From Pseudonocardia asaccharolytica DSM 44247 = NBRC 16224 (GTDB lineage Bacteria; Actinomycetota; Actinomycetes; Mycobacteriales; Pseudonocardiaceae), in contig NZ_AUII01000009.1 in assembly GCF_000423625.1 (NCBI RefSeq), forward strand, positions 62,001 to 126,000: a stretch of 64,000 nucleotides of DNA. The letters run 5' to 3'. Below the pieces are notes generated by a model. It saw only the letters and a program-made list of their open reading frames with translations. It did no database searches and was not told where the DNA came from. This document shows positions 34,174 to 44,108 of the stretch, piece by piece. Position 1 is the stretch's first letter. Each line of letters begins with the position of its first letter. Both the position numbers and the translations under genes were made by a program.

Positions 34174-34740
34174 CTAGTCCGCCATCGCGGACCGCTGGTG
34201 GTACCCGTTCAGCCGGACGCACACGTGGCCCTGGGGATCGAGCGGCTCGGCGCACAGCGGGCACGGCGCTCGCCCCGCGGACACGACCATCTCGGCGCGT
34301 TCGGCGAACGCCCTGGCCTGAACCGGTGAAAGGAACACCCGCACCGCGTCCGGGCCCTCGTCGGTGTCGTCGAGCACGACCGACTCGTCGATCTCCTCCT
34401 CGGTCACCGCGAGCAACTCGACGACGATCGATCGGGAGTCGGCGTCCCAGCCAAGGCCCATCGTGCCGACCCGGAACTCCTCCTCGAGCGGGACGACGAG
34501 CGGGTCGGTGTCCTGGTCGGACTCGTTGTCCGGCAACTCGGTCCCGAACCGGCGGGCGATCTCGGCCAGCAGAGCGCTGATGCGCTCGGCCAGTACCGAG
34601 ACCTGCTGCTTCTCCAGCAGCACGCTGACGGTTCTGGCGTCCTCCATGGCCTGGAGGTAGAAGGACCGGTCGCCGGGTTCACCGACGGTCCCGGCGACGA
34701 ACCGCTCGGGCTGGCGGAAGACATGGATGACGCGTGACAT
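34174..34740 (-). CDS. DUF3090 family protein
   Basis: 188 residues of TIGR03847/DUF3090. The N-terminus VIHVFRQPERFVAGTVGEPGDRSFYLQA is diagnostic. A C-terminal cysteine cluster CPLCAEPLDPQGHVC looks like a zinc site. Function unknown; conserved next to SCO1664-family and MSMEG_4193-family genes, so the three probably act together. ATG at 34740 (an upstream ATG at 34779 adds an unconserved leader). Confidence 0.88.
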   Translation of the reverse strand: MSRVIHVFRQPERFVAGTVGEPGDRSFYLQAMEDARTVSVLLEKQQVSVLAERISALLAEIARRFGTELPDNESDQDTDPLVVPLEEEFRVGTMGLGWDADSRSIVVELLAVTEEEIDESVVLDDTDEGPDAVRVFLSPVQARAFAERAEMVVSAGRAPCPLCAEPLDPQGHVCVRLNGYHQRSAMAD

Positions 34741-34800
34741 GGCACCTCCGAGGGTAGGCCACCAGCGCGCGCCGGGCACGCCTCTGCACGGCCCCGCCCG

Positions 34801-35505
34801 TCATGTCGATCCCCCGACGACGGCGTCCGAGCTGCGCTTGGCGGCCCGGCGCCGCCGCGGCTTGGGCGGGATCAGCGCGGCGAGCGCCCCCGGACCGTCG
34901 CCGAGGTCGTTGACCCTGGCGACGAACGGCCGGGTCTCGGTGTAGTGCACCACGCTCACCGAGCAGGTATCGACGATGATCCGCTGAAAGTTGTCCAGAT
35001 GCGTGGCCAGCGCGTCGGCCAGCACCGCCTTGATCACGTCGCCGTGGCTGCAGGCCAGCCACAACGCGTTCGGCCCGTGTTCGACGGCGATCCGGGCGGC
35101 GTGCGCGCGGACCGCGGCCACGGCGCGGGCCTGCATCCCGGCCAGTCCCTCACCCTCGGGGAACACCGCGGCCGACGGGTGGGCCTGCACCACCTTCCAC
35201 AGCGGCTCCTTGGCCAGCGACTTGAGCGTGCCGCCGGTCCACGAGCCGTAGTCGACCTCGTTGAACCGCTCGTCGAGGACCGGGGCGAGCCCGCGCGCGG
35301 CGGCCAGTGGCGCCACGGTCTGCTGACAGCGCGTCATCGGCGAGGTGACGATCTCCGCGATCGGCAGCGGCGCCAGCCGCTCGACCACCCGCTCGGCCTG
35401 GGCCCGGCCGGTCTCATCCAGCTCGACACCGGGGCTGCGGCCGGCCAGGACGCCTGCCGCATTGGCCGACGACCGGCCGTGCCGCAGCAGGATGAGGGTG
35501 GTCAC
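34801..35505 (-). CDS. Histidine-phosphatase family protein, MSMEG_4193 type
   Basis: 234 residues. LILLRHGRSSANAAG is the RHG catalytic motif with the phospho-accepting His, LDERFNEVDYGSWTG holds the conserved Glu, and LWLACSHGDVIKAVLADAL gives the second catalytic His. It is the TIGR03848 subgroup, constant neighbour of DUF3090 in actinobacteria. It probably removes phosphate from an unidentified small metabolite. GTG start at 35505. Basic C-terminal tail. Confidence 0.88.
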   Translation of the reverse strand: MTTLILLRHGRSSANAAGVLAGRSPGVELDETGRAQAERVVERLAPLPIAEIVTSPMTRCQQTVAPLAAARGLAPVLDERFNEVDYGSWTGGTLKSLAKEPLWKVVQAHPSAAVFPEGEGLAGMQARAVAAVRAHAARIAVEHGPNALWLACSHGDVIKAVLADALATHLDNFQRIIVDTCSVSVVHYTETRPFVARVNDLGDGPGALAALIPPKPRRRRAAKRSSDAVVGGST

Positions 35506-35528
35506 GTTGATCGAGCCTACGTCCCGGG

Positions 35529-36350
35529 TCAGATCGGGGCGACCGCGCCGATCCCGAGTGCCGCGAACAACGCCACACCGAGGGCGATCCGATAGGCGAC
35601 GAACACGTAGACGGTGTTGGTCTCCACGAACCGCAGCAGCCAGGCGATGGCCGCGTACCCGACGACGAACGCGATCGCCGTCGCCACCACCATCTGGATC
35701 CCGCTCGGTCCCCCGGGCTCGAACACGTCCGGCAGCTGGAAGATCCCGGCGCCGACGACGGCGGGAATCGCCAGCAGGAACGAGTAGCGCACCGCGGCCG
35801 GCCGGGTCAGCCCGAGGGCGAGCCCCGCGGTGATCGTCCCGCCCGACCGGGAGACGCCCGGGACCAGGGCCAGCGCCTGCGCGAACCCCAGCAGCACGCC
35901 GTCGCGCACGGTGAGCTGGTCCAGGGGACGCCGCTGCGTCCCGAGATGCTCGGCGAGCCCGAGCAGCACGCCGAAGACGACCAGCGTGGTGGCGACCAGC
36001 CACAGGTTGCGGGCGACCGTCTCGATCTGGTCCTTGAACAGCACGCCGAACACCACGATCGGGACGCTGCCGACGATCACCAGCCAGGCCAGCCGATAGT
36101 CCGGGCTCGCCCGCACCTGCCGGTCGCGCAGGCCGCGGAACCAGGTCACGACCAGCCGACCGATATCGCGGGCGAAGTAGATGAGCACCGCGAGCTCGGT
36201 TCCCAGCTGGGTCACCGCGGTGAACGCCGCACCCGGATCGTTGCCGAAGAAGGCCCCCGAGGCGATCCGCAGATGCGCCGAGGAAGAGATGGGCAGGAAC
36301 TCCGTCAGCCCTTGGAGCAGGCCGAGGACCAGCACCTCGAGCCAACTCAC
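35529..36350 (-). CDS. uppP: Undecaprenyl-diphosphatase (bacitracin resistance)
   Basis: 273 residues with about eight membrane segments. Both active-site motifs are present: [21 protein letters not shown] (about 10-30) with the conserved Glu and Ser, and [20 protein letters not shown] (about 167-186) with the catalytic Arg. It recycles the lipid carrier for peptidoglycan by removing one phosphate from C55-PP at the membrane surface. GTG start at 36350. It begins the conserved block that continues through MSMEG_4193, DUF3090 and SCO1664 genes. Confidence 0.93.
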   Translation of the reverse strand: MSWLEVLVLGLLQGLTEFLPISSSAHLRIASGAFFGNDPGAAFTAVTQLGTELAVLIYFARDIGRLVVTWFRGLRDRQVRASPDYRLAWLVIVGSVPIVVFGVLFKDQIETVARNLWLVATTLVVFGVLLGLAEHLGTQRRPLDQLTVRDGVLLGFAQALALVPGVSRSGGTITAGLALGLTRPAAVRYSFLLAIPAVVGAGIFQLPDVFEPGGPSGIQMVVATAIAFVVGYAAIAWLLRFVETNTVYVFVAYRIALGVALFAALGIGAVAPI

Positions 36351-36431
36351 GAACAGGCCTCCGAACGGGACACGGTCACGGCGAGGCACCGTACTCGGAC
36401 GGCCGCGGGGCCCACCAATAGGCTGCGACGC

Positions 36432-37376
36432 GTGCGACACAGGCGGGTCGGAGCCAGTGGTCTTCAGGTATCCCGGATCGGGCTGGGCACGATGACCTGG
36501 GGTGACGGCGTCGACACCGAGGCCGCCACCGAGCAGCTCGTCGCGTTCGTCAACGGGGGCGGCACCTTCGTCGAGACCGCCGACATCTACTCCGACGGCC
36601 ACTCCCAGGAGATCCTCGGCAAGATCATGGCGAGCAGCGTCCGGCGCGAGGACCTGGTGATCGCCGGCCGGGGTGGGCTGCCCGCCGGGGTGCTCGGTGA
36701 GGGTGCCGCGCGCGGCACCCTCCTGCATGCGCTCGACGCGACGCTGCGCCGACTCGGTATCGATCACCTCGACCTGTGGCAGCTCCCCGGCTGGGACGTC
36801 GAGGTGCCCCTGGAGGAGATGCTGTCGGCCGTGCAGGTGGCGGTGCTGACCGGACGGGTGCGCTACGCCGGGCTGGTGGCGCCGTCGGGCTGGCAGCTCG
36901 CGACCGTCGCCGAACGGGCCCGCGTCCTGAGCAGCGTCACGGTTCCGATATCGGCGCAGGTGGAGTACTCGCTGCTGGCACGCAGCGCCGACGCCGAGCT
37001 GATCCCCGCGGCCCGGCACCACGGCGTCGGGTTGATCGCCTGGGCCCCGCTCGGACGCGGCGTCCTCACCGGCAAGTACGTCAACGGCACCCCGGCCGAC
37101 TCCCGCGGTGCTTCCCCGCTGCTGGCCCCCTATGTCGAGGCCCGGCGCAATGAGCGGTCGGCCAGGATCGTGCACGCCGTGCTGACCGCCGCCGACGGGC
37201 TGGGCACCTCTCCGCTGGCTGTCGCGCTGGCCTGGGTCCGCGACCGGCCCGGGATCGCCACCGCGGTCGTCGGTGCCCGAGACGCCGCACAGCTCTCGGC
37301 GTCGATGGCAACCGAGACGATCGAGCTGCCCGCCGAGATCCGGTCCGCGCTGGACGACGTGAGCGTCCCGGTCTGA
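36432..37376 (+). CDS. Aldo/keto reductase
   Basis: 314 residues of the AKR TIM-barrel family. [22 protein letters not shown] opens the barrel. The catalytic Asp-Tyr lie in [18 protein letters not shown], the Lys position is less canonical (DLVIAGRGG), and [17 protein letters not shown] is the typical strand. It should reduce a carbonyl with NADPH; substrate unknown. The normal catalytic Lys appears replaced by Arg/Gly near residue 80, worth checking. GTG start, divergent from uppP with an 81-bp gap. Confidence 0.82.
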   Translation: MRHRRVGASGLQVSRIGLGTMTWGDGVDTEAATEQLVAFVNGGGTFVETADIYSDGHSQEILGKIMASSVRREDLVIAGRGGLPAGVLGEGAARGTLLHALDATLRRLGIDHLDLWQLPGWDVEVPLEEMLSAVQVAVLTGRVRYAGLVAPSGWQLATVAERARVLSSVTVPISAQVEYSLLARSADAELIPAARHHGVGLIAWAPLGRGVLTGKYVNGTPADSRGASPLLAPYVEARRNERSARIVHAVLTAADGLGTSPLAVALAWVRDRPGIATAVVGARDAAQLSASMATETIELPAEIRSALDDVSVPV

Positions 37377-37513
37377 ACGACTGGCCGGAACTGGCCCCTG
37401 GCAGCGCTGCGTCACCACGCCTATGGTGTGGGGCAACCCCGCGTTCACGTGGGGTTTGGCTCGCAGCCGGGCCCGGCGGCGCCCGGCCGCAGGACCTGGC
37501 GGGAGGTGGGCCC

Positions 37514-37753
37514 GTGGGAGCACCCAGCGCGACCGCGGAGGACGCGGGGGATCTGAGCGAAGGGGAGTGGGAATACCGCCCCGTCCAGTTGCCCGGTGAT
37601 GTGTCCCGGGTGACCGCGGCGGTGCGGCTGAGCATCCACGCCGAGTTCGGCGGCTGGGAGCTCGCCCGGGTGCGCCTCTACCCCGGCGGAGTTCGCAAGG
37701 TCGTGTTGCGTCGTCGTCGCTCCAACCAGATGCTTCCGGAGCTCTCGGTCTGA
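37514..37753 (+). CDS. DUF5703 family small protein
   Basis: 79 residues. [50 protein letters not shown] is the entire DUF5703 domain, found almost only in actinobacteria and often near the SCO1664/DUF3090 block. Function unknown. GTG start with GGGAGGTGGG ribosome-binding site. The 150 bp after it hold nothing recognised. Confidence 0.82.
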   Translation: MGAPSATAEDAGDLSEGEWEYRPVQLPGDVSRVTAAVRLSIHAEFGGWELARVRLYPGGVRKVVLRRRRSNQMLPELSV

Positions 37754-37903
37754 CCGCGACCGGCGCGTCCTCCCGACGAGACGGACCCGGATTCGGACAG
37801 CACTGCCATCGCGCGGGAGGTACACCCGGGCGGACCTTCGCAATGCGCACCCGGGCGCATCTCCAGGGAGTTCGGCCTTCTTCCCGGACGCGCTGGGCTC
37901 CGG

Positions 37904-38887
37904 TCAGGGGATGAGCACGATCTTGCCGGTCGTCTCCCGCGACCCGAGCCTGCGCAGCGCCTCCTTGGCCTCGGTCAACGGCAGTTCGGCCCCCACAAGC
38001 GGATCGATCTTGCGCTCGTCCCACAGCGCGCCCAGGGCGTCCTGCCACTGCGGGATCAGTCCCGGGTTCATCTGCCGGTAGTAGCCCCAGTGCACGCCGA
38101 CGACCGCATAGTTCTTGATCAGGATGTGGTTGGTCGGGGCCTCGGCGAACCGGCCCGCGACGAACCCGATGACCAGGATCCGGCCCTCGAACGCGACGAC
38201 CTTGCGCGAGGCGTCGAAGACGTCGCCGCCCACCGGATCGAAGATGACGTCGGCGCCGCGCCCGCCGGTGAGGTCCTTCACCGCGGCGACCAGGTCGGTA
38301 TCGCGGTAGTCGATGACCTCGTCGGCACCCAGTTGGGTGACCAACGCGCATTTCTCCGGCCCGCCCGCGGTGCCGATGACGCGGGCGCCCACGGCCTTAC
38401 CCAGCTGTACCGCCGCGCTGCCCACCCCGCCCGCCGCCGCGTGCACCAGCAGCGTCTCGCCCGCACGCAGGTTCGCCCGGTGGTGCAGCGCACAGTAACC
38501 GGTCTGATAGGTGACGAACATCCCGGCGGCCTTCGCCGCGCTCATCCCGTCCGGCCACGGCAGGGTCGAGGGGGCGTCGAGCACGGCCAGCTCGGCGAAC
38601 CCGCCCCGGCCGCTCGGCGGGCTGCCCAGCACCCGGTCGCCGACGGCCGCCGCCGCGCCCGTGCCCGCGGCGACGACCTCACCGGCGACCTCCAGCCCCG
38701 GCGTGAACGGCAGCGGCGGGCGCTCCTGGTACTTGCCCTGGCAGACCAGGATGTCGGGGAAGTTGCAGGCGACGGCGTGCACCCGCACGAGCACCTGGCC
38801 GGGCCCGGGCTGCGGATCGGGCAGGTCGTCGTGCCAGGTCAGGACGTCCTTCGGTTCCCCGAGCTCGTGAACCTGCCAGCCCCGCAT
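37904..38887 (-). CDS. NADPH:quinone oxidoreductase-like MDR protein
   Basis: 327 residues of the zinc-less medium-chain reductase group. [30 protein letters not shown] and [31 protein letters not shown] (NADPH Rossmann AAGGVG) are characteristic, ending in [17 protein letters not shown]. Probably reduces a quinone or enone. The ATG overlaps the stop of the SDR gene (ATGA), so they are coupled. This pair plus the M20 gene form a three-gene run of unknown pathway. Confidence 0.87.
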   Translation of the reverse strand: MRGWQVHELGEPKDVLTWHDDLPDPQPGPGQVLVRVHAVACNFPDILVCQGKYQERPPLPFTPGLEVAGEVVAAGTGAAAAVGDRVLGSPPSGRGGFAELAVLDAPSTLPWPDGMSAAKAAGMFVTYQTGYCALHHRANLRAGETLLVHAAAGGVGSAAVQLGKAVGARVIGTAGGPEKCALVTQLGADEVIDYRDTDLVAAVKDLTGGRGADVIFDPVGGDVFDASRKVVAFEGRILVIGFVAGRFAEAPTNHILIKNYAVVGVHWGYYRQMNPGLIPQWQDALGALWDERKIDPLVGAELPLTEAKEALRRLGSRETTGKIVLIP

Positions 38888-39657
38888 CAGTGATCCTCCC
38901 AGTCCACCAGGGGCGGTGCGATCCCGCCCTTCGGGCCCGGCACACCCCGGAACCCGTACGGCGCGGGCTCCCGGCCCGGCTGGACGAACCAGCACTCACC
39001 CGGCCCGCCACGCTCCAAAATCCCCTCGATCGCGCCCGCCACGTCGTCGGCGGACAGCAGCGGGAAGTCCCCGAACTGCGCCTTCGCGTTCGCGATCAGC
39101 GGGGTGTCGGCGAAGCCGGGGCACACCGCGTTGACCCGGATGCCCTCGGGCGCCAGGGTCGGCGCCACCGACCGGACGTAGCCGACGACGGCGTGCTTGG
39201 TCAGCGTGTACAGCGCGTCGCCGGGCATCGGTACCAGGCCGGCGAGCGACGCCGTCGCGACGATGTGCCCACCGCCCGCGCGCCGCAGCGCCGGCACCGC
39301 CGAGGTCAGGCCGAACACCACGTGGTCGACGTTCACGCCCATGATCCGCCGGTACCGGGCGAGGTCGAGGTCCTCGACCCCCGACTGGCCCGCGGTGACC
39401 CCGGCGTTCAACAGCACGATGTTGAGCCGGCCGAAGGTGTCCTCGGCGACGTCGATCGACATCGCCATCGTGTCGTGCTGGGTCACATCACCGGGCAGCG
39501 CGAGCCCGCCCACCTCCTCGGCGAGACTGCGCGCACCCGCCTCGTCCTGGTCGGCGACGGCCACGACCGCCCCCGCGGCGGCGAGCCTGCGCACCGCCGC
39601 CGCGCCGATGCCCGATGCCCCGCCCGTGACCAGCGCAGCCTTGCCGATGAGGTCCAT
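38887..39657 (-). CDS. Short-chain dehydrogenase/reductase
   Basis: 256 residues, classical SDR. TGGASGIGAAAVRRLAAAG is the cofactor motif, LLNAGVT the NAG motif, SLAGLVPMPGDALYTLTKHAV gives the catalytic Ser and YxxxK. NAD is favoured by Asp in VADQDEAG. Substrate unknown. Starts 10 bp after the M20 hydrolase stop and is coupled to the quinone oxidoreductase gene. Confidence 0.88.
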   Translation of the reverse strand: MDLIGKAALVTGGASGIGAAAVRRLAAAGAVVAVADQDEAGARSLAEEVGGLALPGDVTQHDTMAMSIDVAEDTFGRLNIVLLNAGVTAGQSGVEDLDLARYRRIMGVNVDHVVFGLTSAVPALRRAGGGHIVATASLAGLVPMPGDALYTLTKHAVVGYVRSVAPTLAPEGIRVNAVCPGFADTPLIANAKAQFGDFPLLSADDVAGAIEGILERGGPGECWFVQPGREPAPYGFRGVPGPKGGIAPPLVDWEDH

Positions 39658-39667
39658 CAGCCGCTCC

Positions 39668-40984
39668 TCAGCACGTCCGCAGGAACCTGTCGAGCACCCG
39701 GGTGCCGAACATCAGCGCGTCGATGGGGACGCGTTCGTCGATGCCGTGGAACAGCGAGGCGAAGTCGAGGTCGGGCGGCAGCCGGAGCGGGGCGAACCCG
39801 TAGCAGCGCATGCCCAGGTCGACGAAGTGCTTGGCGTCGGTGCCCCCGGAGAGCATGTACGGGATCGCCGCGGCGGTCGGGTCCTCGGTGCGCAGCGCCG
39901 CGGCCATGGCCTCCACCAGCGGGCCCTCGAACGGCGTCTCCACCGGGGGAAGGTTCGTGACCCATTCGCGGGTGACATCCGGTCCGAGCAGCTCGTCGAC
40001 CTCCCGCAGGAACGCCTCCTCGCGCCCCGGCAGCACCCGGCAGTCCACCACGGCCTCGGCCGTCGACGGAATCACGTTGGCCTTGTAGCCCGCCTGCAAC
40101 ATGGTCGGGTTGGCGGTGTCGCGGACCGTCGCGCCGACGATCCGCGCCAGCGGCCCGAGCTTCGCGAGCGCCCCCTCCAGGTCGTCCTCGGGGAACTCCA
40201 GGCCCGTGAGCTCGCGCAGGTGGGCGAGGAAGTCCCGGACCGTATCGGTGAGCACCAGGGGGAAGGTGTGGTTGCCCAGCCGGGCCACCGCCTCGGCGAC
40301 CCGGGTCACCGCGTTGTCGTCGTGCAGGAACGAGCCGTGCCCCGGCCTGCCCTTGGCGCGCAGCCGCATCCAGGCGATGCCCTTCTCGGCCGACTCGATG
40401 AGGTAGACGCGCTGGTCCTCGCCCAGCGTCAGGGAGAACCCGCCGACCTCGCCGACCGCCTCGGTGCACCCGGCGAACAGGTCCGGCCGGTTCTTGACCA
40501 GCCACTGCGCGCCGTACTTCCCGCCCGCCTCCTCGTCGGCGACGAACGCGAAGACGATGTCCCGCGGCGGCACCACGCCGTCGCGCTTGAACCGCCGCGC
40601 GACGGCGATCATCATCGCGACCATGTCCTTCATGTCGACCGCGCCGCGGCCCCACACGTAGCCGTCCTGCACCGCGCCGGAGAACGGATGTACCGACCAT
40701 TCGCTCGGATCGGCCGGGACCACATCGAGATGTCCGTGGACGAGCAGCGCACCTCGCTCGGGTTCGGCGCCCGCCAGCCGGGCGAACACATTCGTCCGGC
40801 GCGGCGCCCCCGATTCGAGCACCTCGACGTCGTAACCGACCTCGGTCAGCTTCGCGGCGACGTACTCCGCGGCCTCCTGCTCGCCGATCACCGTCTCCGG
40901 GTCGCCGGTGTTGGAGGTGTCGATCTGGATCAGCTCCGAGGTCAGCTCGACGACCTCGTCCTCGGCTGCAGTGGGGCGGGTCAT
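39668..40984 (-). CDS. M20-family metallohydrolase
   Basis: 438 residues. LLVHGHLDVVPAD supplies the first zinc-ligand His and Asp; WGRGAVDMKDMVAMM gives the bridging Asp; DEEAGGKYGAQWL carries the catalytic Glu pair; SGGTDAKHFVDLG holds the final His. Length and motifs fit the ArgE/DapE/CPG2 group that removes acyl groups from amino acids or small peptides. ATG start. Upstream (41 kb) is tRNA-Leu on the other strand. Confidence 0.87.
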   Translation of the reverse strand: MTRPTAAEDEVVELTSELIQIDTSNTGDPETVIGEQEAAEYVAAKLTEVGYDVEVLESGAPRRTNVFARLAGAEPERGALLVHGHLDVVPADPSEWSVHPFSGAVQDGYVWGRGAVDMKDMVAMMIAVARRFKRDGVVPPRDIVFAFVADEEAGGKYGAQWLVKNRPDLFAGCTEAVGEVGGFSLTLGEDQRVYLIESAEKGIAWMRLRAKGRPGHGSFLHDDNAVTRVAEAVARLGNHTFPLVLTDTVRDFLAHLRELTGLEFPEDDLEGALAKLGPLARIVGATVRDTANPTMLQAGYKANVIPSTAEAVVDCRVLPGREEAFLREVDELLGPDVTREWVTNLPPVETPFEGPLVEAMAAALRTEDPTAAAIPYMLSGGTDAKHFVDLGMRCYGFAPLRLPPDLDFASLFHGIDERVPIDALMFGTRVLDRFLRTC

Positions 40985-41074
40985 GCGGATCTTCCTACCA
41001 TCGCGGGTGCGGTTACGGACCCCCCGTGGCCGTCGGCTATCCTTCCTTCGTCGCGGTCACCGAGCCGCGTGTGG

Positions 41075-41158
41075 GTCCGAGTGGCGGAATGGCAGACGCG
41101 CTAGCTTGAGGTGCTAGTCCCCGAGTAGGGGGTGGGGGTTCAAGTCCCCCCTCGGACA
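41075..41158 (+). tRNA. tRNA-Leu (GAG anticodon)
   Basis: Acceptor GTCCGAG pairs perfectly with CTCGGAC, discriminator A. The anticodon GAG at 41108-41110 lies between GCTAGC/GCTAG stems. A long class II variable arm (TCCCCGAGTAGGGGG) precedes the T arm GGGGGTTCAAGTCCCCC. 84 nt, CCA not encoded. Confidence 0.95.
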
Positions 41159-41271
41159 CAACCATGAAGGCCCCTGGGTCACCGTGCGGCCTCTTGGCCC
41201 ACCTTCATTTGCGGCTGGTGACACGTCCGAGCAGGGGTCATGCCCTGGCCCGACCCGGCCTGAACCCGCGC

Positions 41272-41380
41272 TCAGAGCAGGTCGAGGGCGCGGGCCCGCA
41301 GCGCGGCGAACGCGTCTTCGTCGTCGTCGAACGTCGTCAGCACGATGACCTGGACATCGGGCTGTTCGACGCGCAGCCGA
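41272..41380 (-). pseudogene. Receiver-domain fragment of a NarL/LuxR-type response regulator
   Basis: On the minus strand LRVEQPDVQVIVLTTFDDDEDAFAALRARALDLL then a stop, matching the alpha3-beta4-alpha4 part of NarL-family receivers (LTTFDDDEYVFAALRAGA). The phospho-acceptor Asp region, the rest of the receiver and the HTH are absent. The gap 41159-41482 otherwise holds nothing recognisable. Confidence 0.65.
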
Positions 41381-41482
41381 CGGGCGGGGCATAACGAGGA
41401 ACGCCTGAGCCTGTCACATCCGGGTCGGCTACCTCGTCCTTGAGGTGTTGGCGCGCAACCGCACGCCGTGGAAGGAGTATCG

Positions 41483-41953
41483 ATGACCACCCGGCTCAAT
41501 GTCCTCGAGGCCCAGCCCGAGGCCTACCAGGCCATGCTCGGGCTGGAACGCTACCTGGCCACCAGTCCGCTGCCGAAGCGGACCCTGGAACTGGTCAAGC
41601 TGCGGGCCAGCCAGATCAACGGCTGCGCCTTCTGCGTGGACATGCACAGCCACGACCTCAGGGCCGACGACGAAACCGACGAGCGGCTGTTCTCCGTGGT
41701 CACCTGGCGCGAGGCGCCGTGGTTCACCCCGGCCGAGCGGGCCGCGCTGGCCCTGACCGAACAGGCCACCCGGCTCGACCCGCAGGGCGTCACCGACGAG
41801 GTCTGGACCGAGGCCACCGAACATTACGACCCACCCACCCTCGCCGCGCTGGTCACCGCGATCGCGACGATCAACGCCTGGAACCGCTTCGGGGTGGCCC
41901 TGAGGCTCGAGCCGGGATCACAGCGGAAGGGTGCGGCGACGGCGTCCGTTTGA
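41483..41953 (+). CDS. AhpD-like carboxymuconolactone decarboxylase-family protein
   Basis: 156 residues. The family motif is complete: ELVKLRASQINGCAFCVDMHSHDLRA gives the CxxC redox pair and the downstream His. Length fits the AhpD/YciW-like single-domain group that often has alkylhydroperoxidase or thiol-disulfide activity. ATG with a GAAGGAGTATCG ribosome-binding site. Convergent with the aldolase gene, separated by an inverted repeat. Confidence 0.88.
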   Translation: MTTRLNVLEAQPEAYQAMLGLERYLATSPLPKRTLELVKLRASQINGCAFCVDMHSHDLRADDETDERLFSVVTWREAPWFTPAERAALALTEQATRLDPQGVTDEVWTEATEHYDPPTLAALVTAIATINAWNRFGVALRLEPGSQRKGAATASV

Positions 41954-41976
41954 ACCCTGCGGCCCACGCCCCAGCG

Positions 41977-42036
41977 CATTATGGAGCCACAACGTTCACC
42001 AGGCCCGCCCACCCGGTGCGTTGTGGAGCCATAATG
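41977..42036. terminator. Inverted repeat between convergent genes
   Basis: Arms CATTATGGAGCCACAACG (41977-41994) and CGTTGTGGAGCCATAATG (42019-42036) are complementary except for two central bases, with a 24-nt loop. It lies between two gene ends and is best read as a bidirectional terminator. Each arm is also a near-palindrome (TTATGG-AG-CCACAA), so protein binding is an alternative. Confidence 0.6.
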
Positions 42037-42061
42037 TCGCCCGGGCGGGGCGGCCCTGCGG

Positions 42062-43099
42062 TCAGTGCCCTTCGGCCTTCTTCGTCGCCATCTCGATGGC
42101 AACGTCGATGATCATGTCCTCCTGGCCACCGACGAGTCCGCGCTCACCGCAGCGGCGCAGGATCTCGTGCGCAGGCACCTTGTAGCGCTCGGCTGCGGTC
42201 TCGGCGTGCAGCAGGAACGAGGAGTACACCCCGGCCCAGCCCTGGACGATGGCGTTGCGGTCCATCTTCGGCCAGCGGCCGAGGTACGGGCGGACGACCT
42301 CCTCGGCCGCCGCGAGTAGCCCCGGCACGTCGAGCCCGGTGTCGATGTCCAGCCGGTCGAACACCGCGGCGAGCACCTCGGTCGGCGAGTTTCCGGCGCC
42401 CGCGCCGAGCGCGCACAACGAGCCGTCGACGTAGCGGACGCCGACCTCGTATGCGATCACCGAGTTCGCCACGCCGAAGCTCATGTTCTGGTGGCCGTGG
42501 TAGCCGACCCACGCCTCGTCGCCGACCTCGGCGACCAGCGCCTCGAACCGGGCCCGGGCGTCGCGCATGAGCAGCGCGCCCGCCGAGTCGGTCACGTAGG
42601 GTGCCTGGCATCCCGCGTCGACCATGATCCGCGCCTGCTTCGCCAGGTCCTCCGGCGGCGTGCGGTGGGCCATCATGAGGAACCCTGCGGTCTCCATGCC
42701 GAGGTCGCGAGCCGCGGCGAAGTGCTGCGGGGAGACGTCGGCCTCGGTGCAGTGGGTGGCAACGCGGACCATGTCGGCTCCGGCGTCGCGGGCCTTCTTG
42801 AGGTCCTCGACGGTGCCGATCCCCGGGACGAGCAGTACGGCGATCTTCGCCTGCTTCGCCTCCTCGCGAGCGGCGGCGATGAGGGTCGTCTCGTCGGTGT
42901 GGGAGAAGCCGTAGTTGAACGAGCTGCCGCCGAGGCCGTCGCCGTGGGTCACCTCGATGACCTCGACGCCAGCCCGGTCCAGAGCTCGCACCGTGTCGCG
43001 GACCTGCTGCTCGGTGAACTGGTGGGCCATCGCGTGGCTGCCGTCGCGCAGCGTGGTGTCGACGATGCGGACGTCGTGCGCGAGCGTTGGACGAGTCAT
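42062..43099 (-). CDS. 4-hydroxy-2-oxovalerate aldolase
   Basis: 345 residues of the DmpG/BphI/HsaF family. [17 protein letters not shown] carries the HMGL-like Arg-Asp metal site, [10 protein letters not shown] the catalytic region, and [17 protein letters not shown] the metal-binding HxH. The C-terminal communication domain ([21 protein letters not shown]) is present. It splits 4-hydroxy-2-oxoacids into pyruvate and an aldehyde channelled to the partner dehydrogenase encoded by the overlapping upstream gene (ATGA). Which ring-cleavage pathway it serves cannot be told; no hydratase or dioxygenase genes are adjacent. Confidence 0.94.
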   Translation of the reverse strand: MTRPTLAHDVRIVDTTLRDGSHAMAHQFTEQQVRDTVRALDRAGVEVIEVTHGDGLGGSSFNYGFSHTDETTLIAAAREEAKQAKIAVLLVPGIGTVEDLKKARDAGADMVRVATHCTEADVSPQHFAAARDLGMETAGFLMMAHRTPPEDLAKQARIMVDAGCQAPYVTDSAGALLMRDARARFEALVAEVGDEAWVGYHGHQNMSFGVANSVIAYEVGVRYVDGSLCALGAGAGNSPTEVLAAVFDRLDIDTGLDVPGLLAAAEEVVRPYLGRWPKMDRNAIVQGWAGVYSSFLLHAETAAERYKVPAHEILRRCGERGLVGGQEDMIIDVAIEMATKKAEGH

Positions 43100-44034
43100 G
43101 CCGGATCCTCCTGCTTCGCCTTGGCCATCAGCTCGCCGACGCGGGCGGCCGAGGCCGTCATGATGTCGAGGTTGCCCGCGTACGGCGGCAGGTAGTCGCC
43201 GTTGCCCTTGACCTCGAGGAAGATCGCGACGCGGCCGTGGGGGGTGGAAGCCGGCGGGGCGGGAGAGACACTGCCCGACCAGACGTCGCGTGGTTCGTCG
43301 AACTGCGGCTCGGCGCGCAGCGTGTAGCCGGGAACGTACTGCTGCACCTCGGCGACCATCTCGTGCACCGACGCGGTGATCGCGTCGGTGTCGGCGTCCG
43401 GCCCGATCATGCAGAACACGGTGTCGCGCATGATCATCGGTGGTTCGACCGGGTTCAGGATGATGATCGCCTTGCCCCTGGCCGCTCCCCCGACCTGCGC
43501 GACCGCCTGGCCTGTGGTCTGGGTGAACTCGTCGATGTTGGCCCGAGTTCCGGGGCCCGCGGACCGCGAGGAAACCGAGGCGACGATCTCCGCGTAGGGC
43601 ACCGGTGTCACCCGCGAGACCGCGTGCACCATCGGGATCGTCGCCTGCCCGCCACAGGTGATCATCGAGACGTTCGGGGAGTCGAGATGGGCGCGCAGGT
43701 TCACCGGCGGGCACACCATCGGTCCCAGATGCGCAGGCGTCAGGTCGACCGCCTGGATACCCGCCTGCTCGTAGCGCGGCGCGTTGGCGATGTGCGCCTT
43801 CGCCGACGTGGCCTCGAAGACGATCTCGGGGAGCGGGTCCTGGCGGAGCAGCCAGTCCACTCCCTCGGCCGACGCGGTGATCCCCTGCTTCCGGGCCCGC
43901 GCAAGGCCGTCGGACTCGACGACCCCGACCACGTATGCGACCTCGAGCGCGGAACTGTGCTGCAACTTCGCCAGCAGATCGGTACCGATGTTGCCCGGCC
44001 CTACGATGGCGGCCGTGACTCTCGTGGAGCTCAT
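43096..44034 (-). CDS. Acetaldehyde dehydrogenase (acetylating)
   Basis: 312 residues of the DmpF/BphJ/HsaG family. [17 protein letters not shown] is the NAD motif, [20 protein letters not shown] contains the catalytic Cys, and [30 protein letters not shown] follows. It turns the aldehyde from the aldolase into acyl-CoA without releasing it. First gene of this two-gene operon. Divergent from the IclR-type regulator. Confidence 0.94.
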   Translation of the reverse strand: MSSTRVTAAIVGPGNIGTDLLAKLQHSSALEVAYVVGVVESDGLARARKQGITASAEGVDWLLRQDPLPEIVFEATSAKAHIANAPRYEQAGIQAVDLTPAHLGPMVCPPVNLRAHLDSPNVSMITCGGQATIPMVHAVSRVTPVPYAEIVASVSSRSAGPGTRANIDEFTQTTGQAVAQVGGAARGKAIIILNPVEPPMIMRDTVFCMIGPDADTDAITASVHEMVAEVQQYVPGYTLRAEPQFDEPRDVWSGSVSPAPPASTPHGRVAIFLEVKGNGDYLPPYAGNLDIMTASAARVGELMAKAKQEDPA

Positions 44035-44108
44035 GGCATGCAGCGTGCGGCCCCGGGACCTGCGCGGGGAACCCCCGTATTCCAGTCAGCGGAACGAGGT
44101 GAGCGGAC

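Noticed and set aside
41159-41270. Terminator or gene after tRNA-Leu
   Set aside because: Weak GGCC-rich complementarity only; no convincing stem with a loop and no coding pattern.
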